NCBI GenBank assembly: GCA_029256725.1
Contig: JAQSXJ010000008.1
Coordinates: 1 to 62,410 of the forward strand
Direction of reading: 5' to 3'
Length of the DNA stretch: 62,410 nt
From: Anaerocolumna sp.
GTDB taxonomy: Bacteria; Bacillota; Clostridia; Lachnospirales; Lachnospiraceae
Shown here: positions 18,002 to 26,504 of the stretch, piece after piece
Numbering within the stretch: position 1 is the first letter of the stretch
How the letters are laid out: each line of letters starts with the position of its first letter
Notes under the pieces: model-generated
Told to the model about the DNA's origin: nothing
What the model saw: the letters and a program-made list of their open reading frames with translations, nothing else
Databases searched by the model: none
Made by a program: the position numbers and the translations under genes

Positions 18002-18028
18002 GAGTGCGGCACACCCCTGCACGCACTC
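18002..18028. promoter_or_regulatory. Hairpin in the phnD-phnC gap
   Basis: GAGTGCG (18002-18008) and CGCACTC (18022-18028) are inverted. There is only a weak T-tract, so it is more likely an RNA-stabilising or partial attenuating stem than a full terminator. Confidence 0.45.
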
Positions 18029-18080
18029 TGCTTTCTCTACAGATTATTCTATGATACATATGTACTTTGACAGTATGATT

Positions 18081-18198
18081 GTATAGCAGTACAAAATGAC
18101 TGCAGTACACTTTGTACTGATGTACATTTTGTATTGGCGTACTTTTTGTACTGCTGTACTTTTTGTACTGATATACATTTTGTACCGTTGTACATATA
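18081..18198. repeat. 17-bp tandem repeat, about 7 units, between phnD and phnC
   Basis: Strict 17-bp spacing: GTA starts at 18114, 18131, 18148, 18165 and 18182, with two more divergent units at 18081 and 18098. The unit is GTACTGATGTACATTTT-like, so each carries GTAC-N4-GTAC. I see no convincing gene in this 339-bp gap; an open frame across it has repeat-derived low-complexity sequence and no ribosome binding site. Confidence 0.85.
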
Positions 18199-18243
18199 GC
18201 CTGAGAATGTAAGATTTGATTGAAGAACCCCAAATACAACTGA

Positions 18244-19308
18244 TTAGTTAGAGGAATTTAATTTCTGGATCAATTCCTGTGCAGCACGTTCCTTATCATA
18301 ATCAGTGGATTTTGCTGCTACATAACCTTCATGACTGTAAATTGCAATAACTTTCTTTCCTTCTTCCGTTCCTGCAATATTAATAAATGCAGTCTGTAAA
18401 GCAGCCTTTAAGTCATCTGTCATGATCTTAGAATTCTTGCTGACACTGATGGTATCGTTATAAATAGGATCTGTTACACCGATTACATTGGTCTCTTCCC
18501 AGATAGAAGCACCTCTGCCGTACTCAGCGGTCCATTTTTCAGCATAATCACGTCTTGCATCCGCATAAGCCAGAAGAACATCTGCTTCACCGGAAGCTAA
18601 ACGTGCAAAGGAACTGCCGTAGGAATCTGCCTGGATGAGGTTAGGAAGGTCAGTCAGCTTCTTGCTTAATTTGTCTTGCAGCCAGAGTGAAGGATAAATG
18701 TAGCCTGCAGATGAAGAAGAAGACATTATGCTCCAGTTTGCACCGGAAAGATCATCAAAGGTAAGTTCTGCACCGGAATTCACCTTATCTGCCAGCTCTT
18801 TTCCTTTCTCAGTAGGACCAGCAATGATCAAAGCTCTGTAATAGTTAGCCTGTGTATCTGTAGCTTCAGTAGCCTGTCCGTCATTCCAGTCTTTGGGTTC
18901 AGCAGAATCCTTGCTTAAGCCTGCTCTTGTTGCTGTTAGGATAACATCGGCACCGTCATCATACAAAACATATGTACCACCGGGTATAAATCCAACATCA
19001 GCGGTTCCTGCGGAAAGTGCTTCACCAACTGCTTCATAACTGGTTCCTACGGAAATATCCACTTCACCTACTTCGTAACCAGCTTTGGTAAGCTCATCCT
19101 TTAAAAGTCCTTTTAAGGGATCTGTTGCTGTTACGATTTCATCAGGATCTCTTGAGGGTACAAAGTAAACGGTTAATTTGTCAATACTTTTGCTGTCCCC
19201 ATCAGTTGATGTCTCAGTTTTGCCGTTCGAACAAGCAGTAGTTCCTACGAGCATCATTCCTGCAAGCAATAAAGCGCCGCAGCGTTTCATAAGGCTTCTT
19301 TTTTTCAT
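18244..19308 (-). CDS. phnD: PhnD-type substrate-binding lipoprotein
   Basis: 354-residue extracellular receptor for a phosphonate-type importer. Lipoprotein signal with lipobox VGTTAC, Cys26. The mature domain has LTVYFVPSRDPDEI, then SVGTSYEAVGEALSAGTADV and the SSSSAGYIYPSLWL loop which in PhnD/PtxB binds the phosphonate or phosphite group. The family binds phosphonates, phosphite or related oxyanion esters; specificity cannot be read from sequence. It follows the metallophosphoesterase by 16 bp and has GAGAGGAAAG upstream. Confidence 0.92.
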   Translation of the reverse strand: MKKRSLMKRCGALLLAGMMLVGTTACSNGKTETSTDGDSKSIDKLTVYFVPSRDPDEIVTATDPLKGLLKDELTKAGYEVGEVDISVGTSYEAVGEALSAGTADVGFIPGGTYVLYDDGADVILTATRAGLSKDSAEPKDWNDGQATEATDTQANYYRALIIAGPTEKGKELADKVNSGAELTFDDLSGANWSIMSSSSSAGYIYPSLWLQDKLSKKLTDLPNLIQADSYGSSFARLASGEADVLLAYADARRDYAEKWTAEYGRGASIWEETNVIGVTDPIYNDTISVSKNSKIMTDDLKAALQTAFINIAGTEEGKKVIAIYSHEGYVAAKSTDYDKERAAQELIQKLNSSN

Positions 19309-19324
19309 TCTTCTTTCCTCTCTT

Positions 19325-20161
19325 TCATTCGCTAAAAAGTTGTGATAATTTATCTGAAGAAAAGCTTGCGATATCGGTTATAACCGGTACCACCTGCCTG
19401 ACTCCTGCTGAAAGAATCCTGCCACTTAGTTCCATGACAGTGTAAGCTGCACAGTCTTTAAAGGTAAGCATATCCTCTCCGGAAACCATAGAGAAAGCCA
19501 TGGAATCTGCTGTAAAGTACGGCTTTCCGGCAAACTGTGCAATGTAATTATGATGAGTGTGTCCGCAGAAAATCCCCAGAATATGGCTGTTTTTAACCAC
19601 CTCGGTAAATGCGTCCGGGAACAGTGCAGGGGGAAGTCCATCCTGATTGTCTATCAAAGGATGATGAAGTGCAAGGAGAAAGCCTCTCTCTGACGGTTGT
19701 CTCAAAACTTCAGCCAGCCATTCTGTCTGGCTCTTTGTTATTTCACCGTTTATAGACCTTCCGGTATCCAAAGTAATAATCTTAAGTCCCTTTATATCGA
19801 ATACAGAATCTGTTGATTCATCTGTTGATTCATCTGTTGATTCCTCTGTTATATACTGTTTAAATACAGTTCTGTAAGCCTCTCTTCTGTCATGATTGCC
19901 AGGAAGAAGGATAAATGGAATATCTCCAAGTTCAGATTTCAGAAGCTCCTGCAGAGCTGTGTAATCTTCTGTTTCTCCCTCATGGGTCAGATCACCTGTT
20001 ATTAATACAAAATCCAGTCCTTCTGCTTTTTCTTTCTGAAGGCATTTCGTAACATTTTCCTGTGGATGCTGCTTTGCTGATATCAGCGCTTCAAATCCGT
20101 GAGCAGCATATTCCTTACGGTAATGCAGGTCAGACATATGTATGAATCTTAATTTTTCCAT
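19325..20161 (-). CDS. Calcineurin-like metallophosphoesterase
   Basis: 278-residue binuclear-metal phosphoesterase. Metal ligands are visible as DLH (Asp11, His13), GDLTHEG (Asp57), GNHD (Asn89, His90), ALHHPL and GHTHHN. No signal peptide, so cytosolic, resembling CpdA-type phosphodiesterases. An in-frame 12-bp microrepeat (Glu-Ser-Thr-Asp three times, DNA about 19806-19847) inserts an acidic loop near residue 110. It is the first gene of the operon after the LacI regulator. A phosphodiesterase plus the operon's terminal phosphatase could strip phosphate from an imported diester in two steps; this is inference. Confidence 0.9.
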   Translation of the reverse strand: MEKLRFIHMSDLHYRKEYAAHGFEALISAKQHPQENVTKCLQKEKAEGLDFVLITGDLTHEGETEDYTALQELLKSELGDIPFILLPGNHDRREAYRTVFKQYITEESTDESTDESTDSVFDIKGLKIITLDTGRSINGEITKSQTEWLAEVLRQPSERGFLLALHHPLIDNQDGLPPALFPDAFTEVVKNSHILGIFCGHTHHNYIAQFAGKPYFTADSMAFSMVSGEDMLTFKDCAAYTVMELSGRILSAGVRQVVPVITDIASFSSDKLSQLFSE

Positions 20162-20176
20162 CTTAAGCCCTTTGAC

Positions 20177-20195
20177 TATCGCATAAAATGCGATA
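20177..20195. promoter_or_regulatory. Palindrome upstream of the organophosphate operon (candidate LacI operator)
   Basis: TATCGCAT-AAA-ATGCGATA is a perfect 8-bp inverted repeat ending 16 bp before the metallophosphoesterase start. A second pair, GTTGAAAGAA (20211-20220) and TTCTTTCAAC (20250-20259), lies just upstream. Either could be the binding site of the adjacent LacI regulator. Confidence 0.55.
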
Positions 20196-20391
20196 CCGCC
20201 ACTAAATCACGTTGAAAGAATTCTTTGTGGCCCTTCTGTATTCATTATTTTCTTTCAACATTACTGACATGGTGCCCTTTTTAGTAATTTAGAGCCTTCT
20301 CAAAGGCTATGAAATGTTGTTGTTTTACTACCCAGGATAAACAATGAGAAGACCGCCTCACCAAGTGACCTATGTTTATTCGCATAGACTA

Positions 20392-21366
20392 TCAGGTGCT
20401 CTTACCCAGCGAAAGCCTTGTTGGTATGATTATTTTCATGGTCTGCGTCCGTCTATTTAAAATTCTTTCTATAAGTAATTCGATTGCAGTCTGCCAGACA
20501 AAATCCGGATACATCTTTATTGAGGTATAGTCGGGATATTTAGGTTTTAAGGTTTCAATGTCGTTATAGATAACCACTCCTAAGTCCTCCGGAATACTTA
20601 GACCTGCTTCTTCCATTGCTGCAAGTGCTCCTTCTGCAATTGCATCATTTCCAAGCAGCAGGGCATCAGGAAGTTCCTGTGATTCCAGTACTTCTTTTAC
20701 AAGACTGTAACCACTGTCATAGGATAAGGCACCTGTATGTATAAGTTCAGGAAAATAGCTGTCACATTCTTTCAGATAACGGGTCAATGCTTCTAACCTC
20801 TGATAACCGATTCTGACATGATCGCTTTCATATACTCCACCTATATATCCAATTCGTTTGTACTGCTTCTCTTTTATAAGAAAATCCACCATCTGCTGCA
20901 TGCCCAGGCTGAAATCAATGACAATCTGGTCATGCTGATATCCTTCTTTGTCTGCATTAATAAATACGATGTGATAGGAAAGACTGTGTAAGAAATCAAT
21001 TTCTGTGGTACTGAAAGCACCAAAGGCGATGATGCCGTCTACCTTTGAGGAGTCATGGCTGTTTAATCGTACAAAACGCACCTCCACCTCCTGGGTAATG
21101 GTCTGTGCCAGATACCCTAAAGAGGCTAAACGAAAGTTGGACCATCCTTCCTGAATAATCTTCCAGTCGGCTACCCCGATGGTTACACTTTTTCTGGTGT
21201 TTGCTTTTCTTTGCTTTGGCGGTACATAACCCATCTGATGGGCAATCTCCATTATTAAACGTCTGGTGTCCGGGCTTACAGCCATGGTATCATCCAGATT
21301 CAATACTCTTGATACGGTTGCCATTGACACTTTCGCTTTTTCAGCGATTTCTTTGATTGTTGCCAT
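20392..21366 (-). CDS. LacI family transcriptional regulator
   Basis: 324-residue repressor. The N-terminal HTH (ATIKEIAEKAKVSMATVSRV) is followed by the hinge and a periplasmic-binding-like effector domain (about 60-320) with IGYIGGVYESDHVRIGYQR, LPDALLLGNDAIAEGALAAM and VVIYNDIETLKPKYPDYTSI. It precedes the organophosphate operon on the same strand with a 230-bp gap. LacI regulators usually sense sugars or sugar phosphates, hinting that the imported compound has a sugar-like moiety; that is inference. Confidence 0.92.
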   Translation of the reverse strand: MATIKEIAEKAKVSMATVSRVLNLDDTMAVSPDTRRLIMEIAHQMGYVPPKQRKANTRKSVTIGVADWKIIQEGWSNFRLASLGYLAQTITQEVEVRFVRLNSHDSSKVDGIIAFGAFSTTEIDFLHSLSYHIVFINADKEGYQHDQIVIDFSLGMQQMVDFLIKEKQYKRIGYIGGVYESDHVRIGYQRLEALTRYLKECDSYFPELIHTGALSYDSGYSLVKEVLESQELPDALLLGNDAIAEGALAAMEEAGLSIPEDLGVVIYNDIETLKPKYPDYTSIKMYPDFVWQTAIELLIERILNRRTQTMKIIIPTRLSLGKST

Positions 21367-21597
21367 TTTAACCTCTTTCTTGTTGCTTAATATCTGTATG
21401 TATAAATCCTGGAATAAGTAATTTCATTATCAATAGAAAATCCTCTATATAAGTTAAAATATGTTATTTTACCTCTTCGCTAAAAAAACTATAACATACC
21501 ATTATTTATTCTTCAATACGTCTTAGTAAAGTTTTACTAAAACTTTACTAATGATTTATATAAGTAATTTTAATAAAGAGTTTTTTACAAAGCGTAA

Positions 21598-21729
21598 TTT
21601 TGATATACAGTGGTTTTGATGTGCAGTGGTTTTGATGTGCAGTGGTTTTGATGTGCAGTGGTTTTGATATACAGTGGTTTTGATGTCCAGTGGTTTTGAT
21701 GTCCAGTGGTTTTGATGTCCAGTGATTCT
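21598..21729. repeat. 16-bp tandem repeat, 8 units, upstream of lacI-type gene
   Basis: Strict 16-bp period with units starting at 21602, 21618, 21634, 21650, 21666, 21682, 21698 and 21714. Variants are GATATACAGTGGTTTT, GATGTGCAGTGGTTTT and GATGTCCAGTGGTTTT; the last unit is degenerate. It lies between the pirin terminator and the LacI gene. Minus-strand frames through it are repeat artefacts. Confidence 0.92.
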
Positions 21730-21783
21730 GCGTGACAAAAATGCAACACAGTACACCTAAAGTGAACGGTCAGAAAAATGTAT

Positions 21784-21835
21784 AAAAAAACTGCCCTTCT
21801 TATCAAGTATTATCCTGATAAAGAGTGACAGTTTT
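21784..21835 (-). terminator. Terminator of the pirin/DsbA transcript
   Basis: Minus-strand AAAACTG pairs with CAGTTTTTTT with an interrupted inner stem (TATCA/TTGATA), ending in a run of T. Confidence 0.7.
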
Positions 21836-21878
21836 CTATTGTCTATATATTATTTAGTTTCTTCTTACACTTCCAAAT

Positions 21879-22727
21879 TTACGAATGCTTTATAAAGTCA
21901 CCCTCATCAAGTTCCTTAAAGGCACGATTCAATTCGTCCTTCGTGTTCATGACAACAGGTCCACCCCAGGCAATAGGCTCATTTAAGGGTTTCGCCGAAA
22001 GCAGAAGGAATCTGATTCCCTTATCTTTACTCTTAACATATACCCGCTTTCCATTGGCAAATAAAACTGCCTGCTTTTCCGTAATTACCTCCTTGCTGCC
22101 TGGCTCAAAACTGCCTTCGCCATTCAGTATATACAGAAATAGAGTAGAATCCTCTTCTGTTTCATAATACCACTCGCTGTTTGCCTGCACCTCCACATCC
22201 AGATAAGTTGCTTTTACATATTCTGCTTTAAAAGCTCCGGAAGTGGTTTTGTAATTACCGGCAATAATTCGGACAATACTATTCTCTTCCTTGATTAAGG
22301 GAATATCCTTATGCTTTATATCCCCGTATTTGGGCGGTACCATCTTATATTTGGCAGGCAGATTAAGCCATATCTGTGCACCCAGCATTCTACCTGAAGG
22401 TTTTGGCATTTCCTGATGTATTATTCCTGAACCTGCCGTCATCCATTGGCAATCTCCATTGTTAATGCTACCGATATTCCCCAGAGAATCCTGATGCTCG
22501 ATCTCTCCTTCTATCAAATAGGTTATTGTTTCAATTCCTCTGTGAGGATGCCAGGGAAACCCCTTAACATAATCTTCCGGGTTATGAGAATCAAAAGCAT
22601 CCATCATAAGGAAAGGATCATAATCTTTCGTATCATGGTAACCAATCACGCGAACCAGTTTAACGCCTGCGCCGTCAACCCCCGGTTCACCCTTTGTTAT
22701 CTTCTTTATTTTTCTGATGTCATCCAT
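21879..22727 (-). CDS. Pirin family protein
   Basis: 282-residue bicupin protein. The N-terminal cupin has the metal-binding motif FPWHPHRGIETITYLIEG and a later HQEMPKPSGRMLGAQIWLNL stretch, both diagnostic of pirins. Bacterial pirins bind iron, and some show quercetin 2,3-dioxygenase activity; the role here is unknown. AAAGGAG precedes the ATG. It lies 62 bp after the DsbA-like gene and probably shares its transcript, suggesting an oxidative or electrophile stress unit. Confidence 0.92.
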   Translation of the reverse strand: MDDIRKIKKITKGEPGVDGAGVKLVRVIGYHDTKDYDPFLMMDAFDSHNPEDYVKGFPWHPHRGIETITYLIEGEIEHQDSLGNIGSINNGDCQWMTAGSGIIHQEMPKPSGRMLGAQIWLNLPAKYKMVPPKYGDIKHKDIPLIKEENSIVRIIAGNYKTTSGAFKAEYVKATYLDVEVQANSEWYYETEEDSTLFLYILNGEGSFEPGSKEVITEKQAVLFANGKRVYVKSKDKGIRFLLLSAKPLNEPIAWGGPVVMNTKDELNRAFKELDEGDFIKHS

Positions 22728-22789
22728 CTTATTGCTGCTCCTTTCATTCTGTAAAAGCTCTATTACCTTAAATTAGCTGTTCTAGCAGC

Positions 22790-23416
22790 TCAGCCTAATT
22801 TTCTTAATACCTGTAAAAAGGTTTCAGTGGGCTGAGCACCTGATACTGCATATTTGTCATCTATCAGAAAATAAGGTACTCCCCGTACAGCGTAACGGGC
22901 TGCAGATTTTTGATCCTGCCTTACCTCTTCCGTATATCTATCACTAGCCAGCACTTCCAGTGCCTCTTCCTTTGAGAGACCAACCTCTGCTGCCAATCCT
23001 GATAAAATCTGATGATCGGAGATGTTTAAGGACTCTTCGAAATATGCCTTGAAGATACGTTCTGTAATCTCCTCCCCTTTTCCTTTAACTTTCGCGTATT
23101 GGGCCAGGCGATGTGCGTCAAAGGTATTGGCTGGTATAATATCTTCAAAATTATACTTAAGACCTACTTCTTTTGCCTGGCTGATAATCTGGCTGTTGGA
23201 AGCCTTGGCTTCCTCCAGGCTGATACCGTACTTCCCGGCAATCAGTTCATGCAGGCTCACATCGTATTTCTTTTTAGCAGCTGTATCAAGCTCAAAGCTT
23301 CGAAAATTAATCTCAACATCATCTTTTTTCTCATAATCCTCTAAAGCCAATTCAAGTCTTCTCTTTCCCAAATAACAAAATGGGCAGGCAAAATCTGACC
23401 ATATTTCAATTTTCAT
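22790..23416 (-). CDS. DsbA family oxidoreductase (FrnE-like)
   Basis: 208-residue cytosolic thioredoxin-fold protein. The redox motif CPFC is at residues 10-13 (WSDFACPFCYLGKR), and the cis-proline loop is RGVPYFLIDDKYAVSGAQ near the C terminus, as in FrnE/HCCA-isomerase-like members. No signal peptide. AAAGGAG precedes the ATG. It is upstream of the pirin gene on the same strand. Confidence 0.92.
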   Translation of the reverse strand: MKIEIWSDFACPFCYLGKRRLELALEDYEKKDDVEINFRSFELDTAAKKKYDVSLHELIAGKYGISLEEAKASNSQIISQAKEVGLKYNFEDIIPANTFDAHRLAQYAKVKGKGEEITERIFKAYFEESLNISDHQILSGLAAEVGLSKEEALEVLASDRYTEEVRQDQKSAARYAVRGVPYFLIDDKYAVSGAQPTETFLQVLRKLG

Positions 23417-23430
23417 ATTAACTCCTTTCT

Positions 23431-23446
23431 GTGTGCCTTAGCGCAC
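23431..23446. repeat. Short hairpin also seen at 44540-44555
   Basis: GTGTGCCTTAGCGCAC forms a 6-bp stem and with its flanks (CTGTGTGCCTTAGCGCACTT) closely matches CTGTGTGCCTTGGCACACTT at 44538-44557. It is in the leader of the DsbA gene. Confidence 0.5.
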
Positions 23447-23789
23447 TTTACAAAACCGGATACTAAAAAAACAATTTTTCTCTTCAAATTAATCCTTTTT
23501 GTGCCATACAATACACTTTCAAGCTACCTTTGCTTTTGTCTGCAATTTATCGCTATTGTAAATTTATTATTTGATAAGCATGAAAGGATACTAAACTTTT
23601 ATTTAAGAATCTTAACACTTAATCTTATTGATAATATATTGTTTTCATTTAGATAGTATACAATTCATTGGTCTGATTTTATACTTATTTTTACCTTCTG
23701 TCAACAGTACTATACTAGATACCTATATGTAATTGTAAAATACCTAAATACAATCATTTAGCTAACATGTTTGTAATCACACAGCTTAT

Positions 23790-23855
23790 AAAAAATACCG
23801 ATTCCCTATGCAGAAGTCGGACAAAATCTGTTCGATCAATGCATATAAAATCGGT
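23790..23855 (-). terminator. Terminator of the aldehyde dehydrogenase gene
   Basis: Minus-strand ACCGATT pairs with AATCGGT (23849-23855 and 23797-23803) and is followed by TATTTTTT. The remaining 23417-23790 stretch is AT-rich; apart from the hairpin at 23431 I see no feature in it. Confidence 0.65.
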
Positions 23856-23873
23856 TTGTTATTAGCTAGGCAG

Positions 23874-25235
23874 CTACATAAATCGCTTTAGGAGCTTGAA
23901 CTTTTTCTCATCAAAAGGAGCATATCGTATGGGAATATCCATATTTGTTTTATTCTCAATAACTCCTTTCTTATGGGAGAAGGTTTCAAAACTGTATTTT
24001 CCGTGATATCCGCCCATACCGCTGTAGCCGATTCCGCCAAAAGGCATATGGTGATTGGCGATATGCAGAAGTACATCATTAACACAGCCACCTCCATAGG
24101 AAATTTCCGTTATGAGTCTGTCAGCCGTCTTTTTATTCTCAGTAAATATATAACATGCTAAGGGCTTTGGTCGGTCTTTTATTATTTTGATAATGTTATC
24201 CAGCCTGCTATAACCTATGACCGGCAGTATGGGACCAAAGATTTCCTCTTCCATGATCTCATGGTCGAAATCTGCTTCCGGTAATATCGTCGGTGCAATT
24301 TTCTTATTTTCAGCATTTCTGCCGCCTCCGATTACTACCTTTTCACTATCAATAAGCTTGCATAAACGTTCATAATGATGTGTACTGATTATATTTGGAT
24401 AGCCGTCCTTATTTTCTGCCTCTTTATAACGCTTCTCAATTTCCTCCTGTAAGTACAGCAGAAACGTCTCTTTTACCCGCTCATCCACCGCTATATAATC
24501 GATAGTTATACAGGTCTGACCTGCATTTAAGAACTTTCCCCAGGCAATGCGCTTGGCAGCTAATCTTAAGTTAGCTGTTTCATCAATTATACAGGGACTT
24601 TTACCGCCAAGCTCTAAGGATACAGGCGTAAGGTTCTCACTGGCTGCTTTCATGATAACTTTGCCGATAGCAGGACTTCCGGTAAAGAAAATATAATCAT
24701 ATTTCTGATATACTACTTCATCGTAATCAATTCTGGGGTCCGCACAATAGATGTATTTAGACGGATAGGTTTCGTTTAGTAGCTTTCTGATAACCTTTGC
24801 CGTGTGGATACTGCTTTTGGAGCATTTAACCACAGCACAGTTACCTGCTGCCATTGCACCGACTAAAGGCGCCAGTGACAGATTAAAAGGATAATTCCAG
24901 GGTGCAAGGATCAAGGTTACACCGTATGGCTCTGAGTAGATATAATTCTTTGCCGGAAAAGTAGCAAGAGTACCTCTTACGCTTTGCGGGCGGCTCCATT
25001 TATCCAGATTTTTCAATGCTTCCTTAATCTCAGTGTATACTATACTGATTTCAGCCATATAGGATTCTGCTCTGGATTTACCCAGATCTTTGTATATCGC
25101 TTCCAGTATTTCCTCTTCTTTTTGATGAATAGCCAAAAGCAGCCTCTTTAACATGGCTTTTCGAAATGGTATGCTCTTTGTCTTATTGGTGTGAAAGAAT
25201 GACTTCTGTTCCTCAACGATTTTACTAATCTCCAT
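23874..25235 (-). CDS. Aldehyde dehydrogenase (class 3 / YwdH-like)
   Basis: 453-residue NAD(P)-dependent aldehyde dehydrogenase. The catalytic Cys is near 242 in NAGQTCI, the general base Glu near 208 in SLELGGKSPC, and the oxyanion Asn in LAPWNYPFNL. The C-terminal hydrophobic extension of microsomal fatty-aldehyde dehydrogenases is absent; HMPFGGIGYSGMGGYHGKYS closes the fold. Length is normal. It oxidises medium or aromatic aldehydes; the exact substrate is unknown. Monocistronic. Confidence 0.92.
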   Translation of the reverse strand: MEISKIVEEQKSFFHTNKTKSIPFRKAMLKRLLLAIHQKEEEILEAIYKDLGKSRAESYMAEISIVYTEIKEALKNLDKWSRPQSVRGTLATFPAKNYIYSEPYGVTLILAPWNYPFNLSLAPLVGAMAAGNCAVVKCSKSSIHTAKVIRKLLNETYPSKYIYCADPRIDYDEVVYQKYDYIFFTGSPAIGKVIMKAASENLTPVSLELGGKSPCIIDETANLRLAAKRIAWGKFLNAGQTCITIDYIAVDERVKETFLLYLQEEIEKRYKEAENKDGYPNIISTHHYERLCKLIDSEKVVIGGGRNAENKKIAPTILPEADFDHEIMEEEIFGPILPVIGYSRLDNIIKIIKDRPKPLACYIFTENKKTADRLITEISYGGGCVNDVLLHIANHHMPFGGIGYSGMGGYHGKYSFETFSHKKGVIENKTNMDIPIRYAPFDEKKFKLLKRFM

Positions 25236-25504
25236 ATTTCCCTCGTTTCTGTGCTGCTCTGCATCTATTGGTTCTGTGAATACAGCCTCTGCACAAACTG
25301 CTGAATGACTTAGCTTTCTATATTTATCTGCATTATAATGTTATCCCTGGAAAATATCAACCAAAACTTATTGCAGTGCTTAACTGCCAATTCACTTACG
25401 GTAATATCGCGGAACCGTTCATATCAACTACCGCATCATGATAAGCATGATTCCGTAAAGAGCTCATGGAAACAAATAAAAAAGGCTGGCAGCGCATTTC
25501 AAGC

Positions 25505-26356
25505 TTATAAAAGGTGTTGTCCATACTCTTCTTTTACAAATCGTTCAAGAGCCTCCAGGCTTCTGATGACTTTCTCTGTATCAATGCAATATGCCATTCT
25601 GAAATAACCTGACACACCGAAGTTATCACTTGGCACCAGAATCAAGTTATATTTTCTGGCTTTTAAACAAAAGGCAGCAGCATCTTCCTCCAGAGCCTTC
25701 GGGAAGATATAGAAGGTACCGCCTGGTTTTACGACCTGAAATCCAAGTTTTACTAGGGTATTATATAATAGTTCTCCATTGGTTTCGTACACGGATAGGT
25801 CACTGGTCAATTCCAAAATTTCCGCAACCGCCAGCTGTATACTGGAGGCTGGGCAGTTATGTCCGATTCCCCTGCTGATCTGCCCGCAGATTACCGCAAT
25901 GATATCCGCATCCGCAGCTTTCGGATTAACCGCAATATACCCGATACGCTCTCCTGGAAGGCTTAAACTCTTGGAAAAAGAGTAACAGGAGAGACAATTA
26001 TCATAATATTTACTTATGTATACACTATCTTCCCCGCCAAATACTATCTCTCTGTAAGGCTCATCGCTTATCAGAAAAATATCATGTCCGTATTCCTCCT
26101 GCTTATCCTTTAATATACTACAAAGCTTATTGATAGTGTCCTTTGAATATACGATACCGGAGGGATTGTTAGGTGTATTAATAAGAACAGCCTGAACATT
26201 GGGATTCAGAATATCCAGAAATGCTTCAAAATTAATCTGAAAGGTATTTGTATCTGCGGGTACTACCTTAAGGACTGCACCGGTCTGCTCTACATATTGG
26301 TGATATTCCGGAAAGTAATACACAAGGCGCATAAGGAAGCAACTACCAGATACCAA
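25505..26356 (-). pseudogene. Class I/II aminotransferase, N-terminus deleted
   Basis: PLP-dependent aminotransferase fold, but only about 275 family residues of the usual ~390. It begins at the YYFPEYHQYVEQTGAVLKVV strand; the first ~110 residues, with the N-terminal arm and part of the PLP pocket, are missing. The PLP parts that remain are INTPNNPSGIVYSKD, ISDEPYREIVFGG (Asp) and SYSFSKSLSLPGERIGY (Lys of SxSKxxxxPGxR). The breakpoint is at about 26325, where the sequence becomes the upstream region of the divergent MerR gene. No good ribosome binding site precedes the open frame. Confidence 0.8.
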
Positions 26357-26441
26357 CTATAACAAGATTTACAGCCAATAGACGATTTAATGTATAATAA
26401 TTCCATTATCGAGAATACGAAATTAAAATTTTCAAAAAGTA

Positions 26442-26472
26442 TTGACCCTGACATCGTGTCATAGTGTAATAT
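26442..26472 (+). promoter_or_regulatory. MerR-type promoter with 19-bp spacer and operator dyad
   Basis: TTGACC (26442-26447), 19-bp spacer, TAATAT (26467-26472). The spacer holds the perfect dyad TGACA-TCG-TGTCA (26449-26461). Over-long spacers with a central dyad are the hallmark of MerR-activated promoters, so the downstream gene is probably autoregulated. Confidence 0.85.
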
Positions 26473-26504
26473 AAAATAAGACGGACAGGAGGTGAAGTTT
26501 AGAT

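Noticed and set aside
17919..18239. 106-residue open frame across the phnD-phnC gap
   Set aside because: It runs through the 17-bp array, gives repeat-like low-complexity protein, and has no ribosome binding site.
21598..21729. CRISPR array
   Set aside because: The 16-bp units are contiguous with no unique spacers, and no cas genes are present. The same holds for the arrays at 377-530, 2818 and 18081.
21556..21806. Two minus-strand frames with KTT/QNHCTSKP-type repeats
   Set aside because: They are the 16-bp array translated in different frames, with no ribosome binding site and no family.
25378..25470. Minus-strand stretch reading YERFRDITVSELAVKHC, like a TetR HTH fragment
   Set aside because: Too short, with stop codons directly upstream and only a few matching residues.
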